From positions 1 to 55,388 of the forward strand of contig JAFSJK010000049.1 of assembly GCA_017439305.1 (NCBI GenBank): DNA of 55,388 bases, written 5' to 3'. Source of the DNA: Bacteroidales bacterium (GTDB lineage: Bacteria; Bacteroidota; Bacteroidia; Bacteroidales; UBA932). This document shows positions 25,661-34,320 of the stretch, piece by piece (the first letter of the stretch is position 1; the number at the start of each line of letters is the position of its first letter). The translations under genes were made by a program, and so were the position numbers. The notes under the pieces were generated by a model. It worked only from the letters and a program-made list of their open reading frames with translations. It searched no databases and was not told where the DNA came from.

Positions 25661-26556
25661 TTCGTCAGATTGTTTTCATTCCACAAACCGTGCAGGTCGG
25701 GCAGGTCTCCCAGCCCGTACCGGAAGAGCACGACGCCGGTAGCCTTCGAAGAGTCGGCGAATACCCGGCAGTCGTCCATGATCTTCTCCGCGTCCATCGG
25801 CACGACTTTCGTCGAATCCGTATCCACATAGGTCGTGAGTCCGGCCCAGACGCGGGCTGGAGCGCCCTTCCTGGCGAAGTGGTCCGCCACGCCGAGTGCC
25901 CATTGGAGGCCGTTCTGCCGGTAGCCGTCACTGTGATAGTAGATCATGGGCATCAGGATATCCAGATACTGGCCCATCTGTGCCGGGTCCTGGCCGTAAT
26001 AATACTCGCTGTCCGGCTCCGGCATCAGGGCCGCCGAAAGGATGATTTCAGGGTTCACGGCCTTCACCGCGTCGTGGATCTGGCGGCAGAACTCCGTCAC
26101 GCAGCCCACGGCCGTGATTTCATCCGACGGGTTGTGCTTGTAAGCCGTACCGCCGAAACGGATATAGTCCAGGTGGATACCGTCCACGCCCATCTTCACG
26201 TAGTCCACGGCCCGGGCGATGACTTCGTCGAAGTATTCCTGCTTGTAACGGCAAAGCGAATCATCCACGGGATTGATCCACTGGCCGTCCTTGTAGAAGC
26301 ACTGGAACCAGATATGGACCTTGATGTCCTTCTCCTGCGCCTCCCGGATGAAACCGAGCGTGGAATCCACGCCATGCTTGGAGAAAGAGACCTCGTGCAG
26401 GATAATGTTATTGATGTCCTTGGCCGCGAACTCGTCCAGGTTAACCTCGGGCATGTACTTGGACCAGAGCCAGATACCGTTGGGAGCCGGCTCTGGGGCC
26501 GGACCGCAGGAGGCCAGGGCGAGCGCCAGCGCCAGGAAGGAGAGCAAACGCTTCAT
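25657..26556 (-). CDS. Glycosidase-like TIM-barrel lipoprotein, paralogue of the 32116 gene product
   Basis: 299 residues. Lipobox ALASC gives lipid-anchored Cys17; almost the whole protein is one barrel-like domain. Key strands are HIWFQCFYKDGQWINP (78-96), GIHLDYIRFGGTAYKH (126-141, Asp130 a candidate catalytic residue), SAALMPEPDSEYYYGQ (Glu180), YLDILMPMIYY and GVVLFRYGLG. It is about the same domain as the C-terminal half of the 32116 product, sharing FGGTA-KHN, SAALMPEP and LFRYGLG. From memory, methanogens with pseudomurein walls encode close relatives; this needs a search. The family is a putative glycoside hydrolase (GHL/COG1649 clan), activity undefined. Confidence 0.7.
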   Translation of the reverse strand: MKRLLSFLALALALASCGPAPEPAPNGIWLWSKYMPEVNLDEFAAKDINNIILHEVSFSKHGVDSTLGFIREAQEKDIKVHIWFQCFYKDGQWINPVDDSLCRYKQEYFDEVIARAVDYVKMGVDGIHLDYIRFGGTAYKHNPSDEITAVGCVTEFCRQIHDAVKAVNPEIILSAALMPEPDSEYYYGQDPAQMGQYLDILMPMIYYHSDGYRQNGLQWALGVADHFARKGAPARVWAGLTTYVDTDSTKVVPMDAEKIMDDCRVFADSSKATGVVLFRYGLGDLPDLHGLWNENNLTK

Positions 26557-26558
26557 GG

Positions 26559-27638
26559 TTAGAATTCCAGTTCGTTATACCTTCCGTTGAAGGTTTCCAT
26601 GCCCTTCCAGACAGGCGTTCCGAAGGTAGAGTTGTTGTTGGAGGGATCGCAGATCCACCACTTTCCGTCAGCATAGATTTCCGGGATCACGTGGCCGATC
26701 ACGCCGGAAGAGAAGTAGCACTGGCCGTGCAGATAGCGAGCCGGAATGCCAGCCAGACGGCACATCGCGAGGGTCGCATGGGTCAGATCGCAGCAGTTGC
26801 CGCCCTTGGCCTTGATGGTTCCGAGGGCACCCTTGCTGGTGTTCGAATAGTTCTCCCACTCCCACTCGTCCCGGGCATAGGCGAAGATGGCTTCGGCCTT
26901 CTGGCGGTCCGACGCATCCGAGGCTAGGCCCTTCAGCGCCGCTTCCAGGGTACTCTTCACAAGAGGATCATCCTTGGGGCAGTTCCGTACTGCATCCAGA
27001 TAGGTAGCCGGCCAGGAAGAGACTTCCTCCGGCCATTTCCCTTCGTTTTTCACCCAATAATTGAACACGCGGGCAAGAACCACCATGCAGGCACGGAGAT
27101 TCATCATATTGTCGTGCTCGGTGACCACCATCGTCAGTTTGGGCAGATACCCCGGGGATGTCTCATCGCCCGAAGGGAAGGTCACATAGTTGGGCATCGC
27201 CCCCTTCTCCTTCGAATAGGCCAGAAGCCGGCCTGCCATATAGCGGACATGGGCCATGTCGATGACGTCCGGATCAAAGGTGTTGTACCGGTATTCATCC
27301 CCGAAGGCAGCCACGGGGATTTCAATGTCGACATCCTGCCAGTGCTGCGGATCGGCATCGATCTTCTCCATCAGCATGCAGGCAGCCAGGATGTACTTTC
27401 CCTTGTTGTATTCAAGGCCTTCCACGTTGATCCGGACCGGAAGGGCGCCGGTCTCCACGAACGTGTCGTAGGCGTCGGAAATGGCCTGGGCGAAGTGGCC
27501 GTTATAACTGTCCAGCTTGAAAGCCGGCACTTCGGGTTCATCGGGCTTCTGCTCTTCCTTCGGATCGGGCGTCTTGCCGCAGGCACAGACGGCAAAGAGC
27601 AGGGCACAGGTGGTGAAAAGGAAAGAAAACTTTCTCAT
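26559..27638 (-). CDS. Lipoprotein with pseudomurein-binding-like repeats and transglutaminase-fold peptidase
   Basis: 359 residues from ATG 27638; the longer frame starts with TTG. Signal peptide with lipobox Cys (AVCAC), then a Pro/Glu linker. Three repeats resembling the pseudomurein-binding repeat (PMBR) follow at about 48-93 (GALPVRINVEGLEYNKGKY), 128-155 (GAMPNYVTF) and 182-215. A transglutaminase-like domain fills about 240-330: Cys282 in GGNCCDLTHATLAMC, His316 in GVIGHVIPEI and Asp331 in WWICDPS form the Cys-His-Asp triad. This order, repeats then transglutaminase, is that of methanogen-virus endoisopeptidases PeiW/PeiP and of Methanobrevibacter wall proteins, including the C-terminal GRY-x-F ending. 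It may cleave isopeptide bonds in a cell wall; the polymer is not proven. Confidence 0.75.
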   Translation of the reverse strand: MRKFSFLFTTCALLFAVCACGKTPDPKEEQKPDEPEVPAFKLDSYNGHFAQAISDAYDTFVETGALPVRINVEGLEYNKGKYILAACMLMEKIDADPQHWQDVDIEIPVAAFGDEYRYNTFDPDVIDMAHVRYMAGRLLAYSKEKGAMPNYVTFPSGDETSPGYLPKLTMVVTEHDNMMNLRACMVVLARVFNYWVKNEGKWPEEVSSWPATYLDAVRNCPKDDPLVKSTLEAALKGLASDASDRQKAEAIFAYARDEWEWENYSNTSKGALGTIKAKGGNCCDLTHATLAMCRLAGIPARYLHGQCYFSSGVIGHVIPEIYADGKWWICDPSNNNSTFGTPVWKGMETFNGRYNELEF

Positions 27639-27662
27639 AATCAATTAGGTATTTGACTGGCA

Positions 27663-27690
27663 GCTGCGGGGACGGTCAAGTCCCCGCAGC
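27663..27690 (-). terminator. Intergenic hairpin between repeat lipoprotein and transglutaminase genes
   Basis: A perfect 11-bp stem (27663-27673 with 27680-27690) and a 6-nt loop lie just after the stop of the repeat lipoprotein gene. There is no clear T tract on the minus strand, so it may be a weak terminator or a processing/stability hairpin that sets the ratio of the two products. Confidence 0.5.
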
Positions 27691-27699
27691 CGAAAAGGA

Positions 27700-30600
27700 T
27701 TACTGGATACCGTAGAGGTCATAAGAGAACTTCTTACTCTTGAGGGCGTCGTACACATTCGCTTCGACATTGTTGTCGAGCAGATCCTTGTAGATGCGCA
27801 TCAAGATAAGGAGCTCACGCATAGGAGCGATATAGCCTTCATAACCTTCCAGGTTCAGCGTGGAGGATCCGGTTCCGAACTGCTGGAAGTTGCCGATCAT
27901 GCCCAGCGGGCTGTTGCCGGAGGTCTTCACGAACGAACGGACCACATGCCAGGCACCCACTTTCACCATGAAGTTCACATCGACCTCGGTAACGGGCCCA
28001 CCATTGTATGTCAGACCGTTATAGTTGTCATCTGCCTCATACCAGGGATGCTTGCCCCATTTATTGCCTTCGGAAGCCGAAGGAATGGGAGCGGTGGCGA
28101 AATTGGCATTGTTGGCCAGGGTATATGCCTTGTTCCGGTTGTCCATGGTAGGAAGGAAATCCTCACCCTCAGCGGTAACCATGTTCATAAGGCCGCGGAT
28201 GGCGATTTCCCAAGCCTCGCTGGAGGTGATCTGCTGACCGGCGACAGTCATGACCCAAGGCGTATACTTGGGATCATACTGGTTGCCTTCATGATCGAGA
28301 TACTCACAGTTCGGATTCGGAGTAATCGGAATGAAATGGGCATTCTCCCAGGCAGTACCCTTCTCGATGAGGTGCTTGCCTTCGGATTCGACGGTACCGA
28401 CCGTGTTCTGCCACACATCCAAGCCCTTCACGAATTCCTTCGCGAAATCCTTGAGCGTGGGCTGACCGCCCTCGTCGCCGAGGAGTTCGGAACGGATGAT
28501 CGTGTCGTCGGACACCTGCGTACCCTTGTCCAGGTTGTTGTCAAGCATGTACTTGAAGAAGAACGCATAGGTGAGGAGTGCACGCTGGGAGCTGAAGCAG
28601 CCGTAGTAGCCGGCCAGCTGACCACCGGCGTAGCCGCAAAGGTTGGTAATGGACTGACCGTGCTGGAAATTCAGGGAGCGCATGGCCCAGTTGTCCAGAA
28701 TGTCCACCTTCACCTTGCAGTGCTCGCCATTCTCATCACTACCCATCACCAGATGGCCACCGTTGCCCTTCGTCTCGTTGAAGGGAGCGGAACCCCAGTA
28801 ATAACCGTGCGTGGCAGGAACCGGGGTCGTGCTCATCGCGACAGCGCCGCCTTCAAGGGCAGGAATGCTGTTCTTGCCGTATTTCTCCGTCTCAAGACCG
28901 TCATAACCACGGATCAGGAGGTAGCTGCGGAGAGCGGTTTCCCACATGTCGGCCGTATTGTAGGTCTTGCCACCCACGGTGATCGTGGTGTTCTCGGGAA
29001 CATAGTGGGCATTCGCGACCGTCTCCTCAGGGACATCCGGATGCATCACGATCTCACCGGTCGTCTTCTGCCAGATGTCGAGGATCTTCACGTACTCCTG
29101 GGCGAATTCCTTGATGGTGGCGCTTGCCGGGGCAGCGTCTCCCCAAAGTTCAGTATCAATCTCAACGTCCTTGACGGCATCCAGGGAAGTAATGTTATTC
29201 TTCACCATATACCGGTACAGGCGGGAGAGCATCAGCAGGTCGCGTTCGACGCAGACATAGCCGTTGTAGTTCGTGAGAACCGGATCGGACGTACGGGGAT
29301 AACCGCAGACATTCGGCCACTCGCCGTTGTTCTTGAGATAATTGAGGCAACGCGTGGCGAAGTTGGAGAGCAGATCCAGTTTGGCCACCTTCTCCTGTAG
29401 GGGATCGTCATACTCGTGATAAGGGCTGGTGGCAGGCTCGTAGGAACCCGGTTTCTCGATCGGATCGGTCATCGCCGCACCATTTTCCAGGGCCTTGAGG
29501 GCACGCATACCGATTTCGTGCATCTGGAACTTGTCATAGTTGGTGCCGTTGAGCGTAATGACAAAGTTCTCAGGAACGAAATGGACGTTGTCATACTGGT
29601 ACGTCGTCCCCTCACGGGTGTAACTGACGGTGCCCACATTGGTGTCCCACTTGTCAGCCACCTTGGCGAACTCCTGGGCGAAGTCGGCGATGGTGGGATC
29701 CGGAGTCGGGGCGACATCCTGGGCGTACATGTCATAGTCGAACTGGACATCCTTGATGGCACTGTAGACATTCTGGTCGATGTTGTTGTCGAGCAGATAC
29801 TTGTAGAAACGCATCAGGAGGATGAGCTCACGCATCGGGGAGATGAGTCCGCTGTAGCCTTCGAGCATGAGCGAACTGTCGGAGTCGCCGAATTCCTGGA
29901 AGTTGCCGATCTTTCCGAGAGGATCGAAGACGCCGGGGATGCCGACGAGGCCGCGGACGAGGTGTCCCAGGGTAGCCTTGGTGATGAGGTTGATCCCGAC
30001 CTCTTCGACCGGAGCGCCGTTGTACGTGACGCCGTCTTCCTCATACCAGGGATACTGGCCCCAGATGGCATACTGGGAAGGAGTGGCCGTCATGATTTCG
30101 GAGAAGGCCTTGTAGTCGCCAAGGGTGTATCCCGGCTTGTTACGGCTGGTCATCTTGCCGATGTAATCCTGGCCGTCGGTAAGGACCATGTCAAGCAGGC
30201 CGCGGGTAGCGATTTCCCAAGCCTGTGCGGAGGTGTACTCGGTTCCGTTGACATTGAGCGTCCAGGGAGTGTACATGTCATCGTGCTGGTTGCCCGGGTG
30301 GTTGTCATATTCGCCGCCGGTCTTGCCGACCGGGATGAAGTGGACGTTCACCCAAGCGGTTCCCTTTTCGATGAGGTGCTTATTCTCGGACTCCACGGTA
30401 CCGACGGTGGCAGCCCACACATCGAGACCCTTCACGAACTCCTGTGCGAAATCCTTGAGGGATACGCTGGAAGGATCGACGTATTTCGCCTGGGTCACTG
30501 CAATCTCCAATCCCTCGGTCACATTTCCGCCACTGATGACGACGGTGCCGGTGCGCTCGTCGCCCGTGTTGGGATCGGCGGAGATGGAAACGGTTGCTGC

Positions 30601-32070
30601 ACTGGATGCATCACCGGATACGGGATCGACATGGATCCAGCTCTCTGTCGCGGTTGCGGTCCATTCCTTCTTCGCCATGAAGGTGGCGCTGACAGCCTTT
30701 CCTTCTGCGTCGAGAGCTACGGACTTGGTCTTGAGTTCGATGTCCGGCATCTCTACGCCGTAGAGGTCGGTTGCGAAGGTGACGTCCTTCACCGCATCAT
30801 AGACGTTCTCGGTGATGTTGTTGTCCAGCAGGTACTTGTAGAAACGGGCGGCGATGAGCCACATACGCATGGAGCTCACGAAGCCGTCGACACCCTCCTC
30901 CACGAATCCTTCATCCGGATCGCTGCAGAAGAACTGGTAGTTACCGATCTTTCCGAGGGCTTCCTGACGGGTCAGGAACCAGGTGGCGCAACGGGCGATC
31001 AGATACGGGGTGAACTGGCTCTGGTTGATGGCCGGACCGTCGTTGGTGCTTTCGTACCAAGGATACTGGCCCCAGATATCGTTCTCGGTAACAGCCGGGA
31101 TGGGTTCCTTGAGGGAGGCGCCGTTGCCCATCGTGTGCTCGAACGGGTTACGGTTCTCCTGCTTCTTGGCGGATCCTTCGACGGTGATCATGTCCACGAT
31201 ACCGCGGAGAGCGATGCCCCAAGTCTGTGCGGAGGTGTACTCCTTGCCGTCGATGGTGACGGTGAAGTACGGCTGGTATTTGGCGTCATACTGGTCTACA
31301 CCGTCGGCATAGGCACCGCCGGAGTGCGGGATCGGGACGAAGTGGACGTCCTTCCAGGCAGAATTGTTATCCGTGCAGTGCGAACCGTCCGCGGAAACGG
31401 TACCGACCGTCTTCTCCCAGATATCCAGGATACCGACGAACTGCTGGGCGAAGCCCTTCAGTGAGGCGGCGGCGGAAAGATACTCCGTGGAGACCGAGGC
31501 CGGGAAGGAACCGCTGTTCTTGTAAGCGGCCAGGGCCCGGAGAATCGTCACGGTAGCGCGGTTGGTGGAGAAAGCGAGGGCGCTCGCACCGGTACGGGTG
31601 ATAACCGTCTGGTTCGGAACCGTCAGCTTGTCCTCCATGGCGGCAAGCATCCGCTTGGCGATGTCCACGAGGTCCTCGGTGCCTTCGGTAATCTTGGGAC
31701 CGTTCTTTACGGCAATCTCCTTCTGGTCGTAGCTGTCGCGCTCGGGATGGTCGGCAGCCTTGTAGCCAAGGACCTGCACGTCGGACTTGTCGCCTCCGGC
31801 AAGGTTCACAAGCAGTTTGGCGATCGCATACTGATACTGAGGCAGGGTCAGCGCAGATGCGCCGGAGCCAACCTGGAGCGTCGTGGGAATGGTGGTGTCC
31901 TCTTCCCATGTTTCATACGCAGCTGCCGCGGCGTCGAGCAGGTTCGACGCAGTCACGGTAGTCACAACGTTGCTGGGGTCCACGGGCTCCACCTCCGGGT
32001 CCTTGTGACAGGAGGAGAGGGCCGAGACCGTCAGCAGCGCTGCCAGTGTGTACCAAAGAAACTTTTTCAT
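27700..32070 (-). CDS. Giant repeat lipoprotein: PMBR-like modules and a BACON domain
   Basis: 1456 residues; lipobox ALSSC (Cys21). Two short repeats at 41-90 (IPTTLQVGSGASALTL) and 132-185 resemble pseudomurein-binding repeats. Five large modules follow, about 204-438, 538-784, 792-978, 985-1198 and 1205-1456. Each opens with a DFAQEFVKGLDVW-like helix, then a VTIDGKEYTSAQTWGIALRG-type strand-helix that again looks PMBR-like, and ends with a YKYLLDNNI-type helix and a D-LYG box. A BACON domain (about 442-532; VALDAEGKAVSATFMAKKEW) separates modules 1 and 2. Modules 1, 2 and 5 are the long form with GNYQFF/GNFQEF motifs. No catalytic signature is visible; a surface polymer-binding role is inferred. 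Gene order places it directly before the transglutaminase gene. Confidence 0.7.
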   Translation of the reverse strand: MKKFLWYTLAALLTVSALSSCHKDPEVEPVDPSNVVTTVTASNLLDAAAAAYETWEEDTTIPTTLQVGSGASALTLPQYQYAIAKLLVNLAGGDKSDVQVLGYKAADHPERDSYDQKEIAVKNGPKITEGTEDLVDIAKRMLAAMEDKLTVPNQTVITRTGASALAFSTNRATVTILRALAAYKNSGSFPASVSTEYLSAAASLKGFAQQFVGILDIWEKTVGTVSADGSHCTDNNSAWKDVHFVPIPHSGGAYADGVDQYDAKYQPYFTVTIDGKEYTSAQTWGIALRGIVDMITVEGSAKKQENRNPFEHTMGNGASLKEPIPAVTENDIWGQYPWYESTNDGPAINQSQFTPYLIARCATWFLTRQEALGKIGNYQFFCSDPDEGFVEEGVDGFVSSMRMWLIAARFYKYLLDNNITENVYDAVKDVTFATDLYGVEMPDIELKTKSVALDAEGKAVSATFMAKKEWTATATESWIHVDPVSGDASSAATVSISADPNTGDERTGTVVISGGNVTEGLEIAVTQAKYVDPSSVSLKDFAQEFVKGLDVWAATVGTVESENKHLIEKGTAWVNVHFIPVGKTGGEYDNHPGNQHDDMYTPWTLNVNGTEYTSAQAWEIATRGLLDMVLTDGQDYIGKMTSRNKPGYTLGDYKAFSEIMTATPSQYAIWGQYPWYEEDGVTYNGAPVEEVGINLITKATLGHLVRGLVGIPGVFDPLGKIGNFQEFGDSDSSLMLEGYSGLISPMRELILLMRFYKYLLDNNIDQNVYSAIKDVQFDYDMYAQDVAPTPDPTIADFAQEFAKVADKWDTNVGTVSYTREGTTYQYDNVHFVPENFVITLNGTNYDKFQMHEIGMRALKALENGAAMTDPIEKPGSYEPATSPYHEYDDPLQEKVAKLDLLSNFATRCLNYLKNNGEWPNVCGYPRTSDPVLTNYNGYVCVERDLLMLSRLYRYMVKNNITSLDAVKDVEIDTELWGDAAPASATIKEFAQEYVKILDIWQKTTGEIVMHPDVPEETVANAHYVPENTTITVGGKTYNTADMWETALRSYLLIRGYDGLETEKYGKNSIPALEGGAVAMSTTPVPATHGYYWGSAPFNETKGNGGHLVMGSDENGEHCKVKVDILDNWAMRSLNFQHGQSITNLCGYAGGQLAGYYGCFSSQRALLTYAFFFKYMLDNNLDKGTQVSDDTIIRSELLGDEGGQPTLKDFAKEFVKGLDVWQNTVGTVESEGKHLIEKGTAWENAHFIPITPNPNCEYLDHEGNQYDPKYTPWVMTVAGQQITSSEAWEIAIRGLMNMVTAEGEDFLPTMDNRNKAYTLANNANFATAPIPSASEGNKWGKHPWYEADDNYNGLTYNGGPVTEVDVNFMVKVGAWHVVRSFVKTSGNSPLGMIGNFQQFGTGSSTLNLEGYEGYIAPMRELLILMRIYKDLLDNNVEANVYDALKSKKFSYDLYGIQ

Positions 32071-32115
32071 AACTGTTTTGTGTTAATGGTTTGGAAAGTA
32101 AATGGTTATCTAGTG

Positions 32116-33477
32116 TTAAGGAAGGTCGTTCACATCCGGGAAAGTGCCCAGCCCATAGCGGAAAAGGACGAGACCGTCCGCCTGGGAATCCATGAAGATG
32201 TCGATATCCTTGCGGAGGCTCCCGGCATCCATTCCCTTCACGCCGCCGGAATCATTGCCGGTGTAGGTGGTGATGCCCGCCCAGACCTGGGCACCGCCGG
32301 AGTGCTCGCAGAACCAGTCCGTCAGCGTCTTGCAGCGGGCGTCGCTCCAGCCGTAGGAATAGCGGTATTCCATCGGCATCAGGATATGGATGTACTGGCC
32401 CATCTGGGCCGGGTTCTGCCCGTAGGCATACTCCGTGTTGGGTTCCGGCATCAGGGCGGCGCTCATGACGAGTCCTTCGTCATAGCTGTCGGTGATTTCG
32501 CGGAGTTCCCGGCAGCAGCGGTTCACCGCACCCACGGAATTGACTTCCGCGTTGATGTTGTGCTTGGAAGCGGTGCCGCCGAAACGGATATAGTCCAGAT
32601 GCAGGCCCTTGACGCCGAAGTCCTCCAGATACTTTTTCGCATGGGCCCGGATATCGGCGTACAGGTCTTCCCGGTAGCATTTGTTTTCATCGTCCACGGG
32701 GCTGACCCAGCCGCCCTTGTAGAAGCATTGCATCCAGCAATGGACGTTGACGCCGAGTTCTTCGCACTTGTCCAGGAAAGCGAGGGTCTGTCGCCGGTCG
32801 GCGGTTTCGAAGGCGACGTAGTTCAGGAGGATATGGTCGTAGCCCAGTTTCTTGAGGTTCTTGAGCGACGCGAAATCGTTCTCGCTCATGGAAGGAACAT
32901 GGGAACTCCACGCCCAGACGGCATTATGATGATAATCATCCAGCGAGAAGACCTTGTTCTCCCAACCTGTGCTGTTGTAGGTCATATTCCTCCAATCTCC
33001 GGTGCCGTCCGGAATCCGCTGGTAGCTTCCCCGGGGATAAGCGGGCGCGGGGTCCGCAAAGGCCTTGGAACGGTCGAATTCGTCCACGGCAGTCCCGTCC
33101 TCCACGGCCAGTTTCAAGATGAACTGGGCGGCGGAAGAGATACCGGTCCGGAGGGTCCCGTCGTCCGTGGACAGGACCAGGCGTTCGCCGGCGGAGAGCT
33201 TCGTGCCGGCAGGGGCCGCCCAGATGGACTGGCCGGTAAAATACTCATCCGTGATATACAGGCCCAGGCCCGAGAGGTCCATCGGGGAAGAGCCCGTATT
33301 GAGCAGTTCCACCTTCGTTACCGCGTCCGCCGTCTGGTCGTGGGCAGCAATCTCGTTGATTACGAGACCCTTCCACACACTTACGTCGGTGGGTTCCACG
33401 GGTTTGGGCTTCTCCTGGCAGGCACACACGGCCCAAAGGACCGGGGCCGCCATCACGAGGAATCGTTTCAATCTCAT
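32116..33477 (-). CDS. Lipoprotein with lamin-tail domain and glycosidase-like domain
   Basis: 453 residues; signal peptide with lipobox Cys near residue 20 (AVCAC). Residues about 40-160 form a lamin-tail (LTD)-type beta domain: VINEIAAHD, then VELLNTGSSPMDLSGLGLYI. From about 180 on it is the same barrel as the 25657 product: HCWMQCFYKGGWVSP, GLHLDYIRFGGTASKHN, SAALMPEPNTEYAYGQ, YIHILMPMEY, LFRYGLG. The LTD domain probably serves in substrate or surface attachment. It lies 45 nt upstream of the repeat lipoprotein and 12 nt after murQ. Two paralogues bracketing the PMBR-type proteins suggest successive hydrolysis of one polymer. Confidence 0.72.
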   Translation of the reverse strand: MRLKRFLVMAAPVLWAVCACQEKPKPVEPTDVSVWKGLVINEIAAHDQTADAVTKVELLNTGSSPMDLSGLGLYITDEYFTGQSIWAAPAGTKLSAGERLVLSTDDGTLRTGISSAAQFILKLAVEDGTAVDEFDRSKAFADPAPAYPRGSYQRIPDGTGDWRNMTYNSTGWENKVFSLDDYHHNAVWAWSSHVPSMSENDFASLKNLKKLGYDHILLNYVAFETADRRQTLAFLDKCEELGVNVHCWMQCFYKGGWVSPVDDENKCYREDLYADIRAHAKKYLEDFGVKGLHLDYIRFGGTASKHNINAEVNSVGAVNRCCRELREITDSYDEGLVMSAALMPEPNTEYAYGQNPAQMGQYIHILMPMEYRYSYGWSDARCKTLTDWFCEHSGGAQVWAGITTYTGNDSGGVKGMDAGSLRKDIDIFMDSQADGLVLFRYGLGTFPDVNDLP

Positions 33478-33489
33478 CTGACAGTTCCT

Positions 33490-34317
33490 TTAAATGACGC
33501 CCTGCGCATGCAGGTACTGCTCGGCCTTCTTGAGGCCGCCGCACTTCTTGATGACTTCCTCGCAGAAATCGTACCCAAGCTGTGGATTCCTTTCCACCAT
33601 TGTGCGGGTGAGCCGGTCGATGACCTTGTTGTTGATGAGGTTCGCGCACACCATCCGGTTGCCCTCGACGCGGCCCAGACGCACCATCAGGGTGGTGCTG
33701 ATCATGTCGCACATCAGTTTCTGGGAAGTGCCGGACTTCATCCGGGTGCTGCCCGTGATGAACTCAGGGCCCATCACGATCTCGATGGGATAGTCGACAT
33801 AATGCGAGATCGGAGAATCCGGGTTGTTGCAGATGGAGCCGCAGGGAATGCCGTGCTCCTTGCAGGCCTTCATCGCGGCCAGCACGTAGGGCGTGCAGCC
33901 GCTGGCGGAGATGCCCACCACGATGTCCTTGGGAGTGACGTGGTGCGTCTCGCTGAGGGTGCGCCAGCCTTCCTCCGTATCGTCCTCGGCCTCTTCCAGG
34001 TCGAGCACGAGGTTTTCGTTGCCACCGGCCAGCACGGCCTGCCAGATCTCAGGATCGACACCGTAGGTGTTGGGTACTTCGAGCACGTCGAGCACACCCA
34101 GTTTGCCTCCGGTACCGGCGCCGAGCCAGAAGAAACGGCCGCCGGCACGGATCTGTGCCTCGATGGCGTTCACGAGACGCTCGATGTCGGGCAGGACCGC
34201 CTCGATGGCGAGCGGTACTTTCTTGTCCTCCGTGTTGATGTCCCGAAGCAGTTCCGCCACGGACTTTTTCTCCAAATGATCATAGAGCGAAGGTTGCTCC
34301 GTCATTCTTACTGCCAT
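33490..34317 (-). CDS. murQ: N-acetylmuramic acid 6-phosphate etherase
   Basis: 275 residues, cytoplasmic. Removes the D-lactyl ether from MurNAc-6-phosphate to give GlcNAc-6-phosphate. SIS-domain features: the N-terminal TEQPSLYDHLEKKSV, GRFFWLGAGTGGKLGVLD phosphate-sugar loop, VGISASGCTPYV, and the family motif GPEFITGSTRMKSGTSQK. Length is close to the usual 300 residues. No phosphotransferase system is visible, so MurNAc-6-phosphate would be made by the kinase at 24812. The presence of murQ argues that MurNAc, and hence bacterial murein, is among the locus substrates. The start of the gene is 3 nt after the GH20 stop. Confidence 0.95.
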   Translation of the reverse strand: MAVRMTEQPSLYDHLEKKSVAELLRDINTEDKKVPLAIEAVLPDIERLVNAIEAQIRAGGRFFWLGAGTGGKLGVLDVLEVPNTYGVDPEIWQAVLAGGNENLVLDLEEAEDDTEEGWRTLSETHHVTPKDIVVGISASGCTPYVLAAMKACKEHGIPCGSICNNPDSPISHYVDYPIEIVMGPEFITGSTRMKSGTSQKLMCDMISTTLMVRLGRVEGNRMVCANLINNKVIDRLTRTMVERNPQLGYDFCEEVIKKCGGLKKAEQYLHAQGVI

Positions 34318-34320
34318 AGT

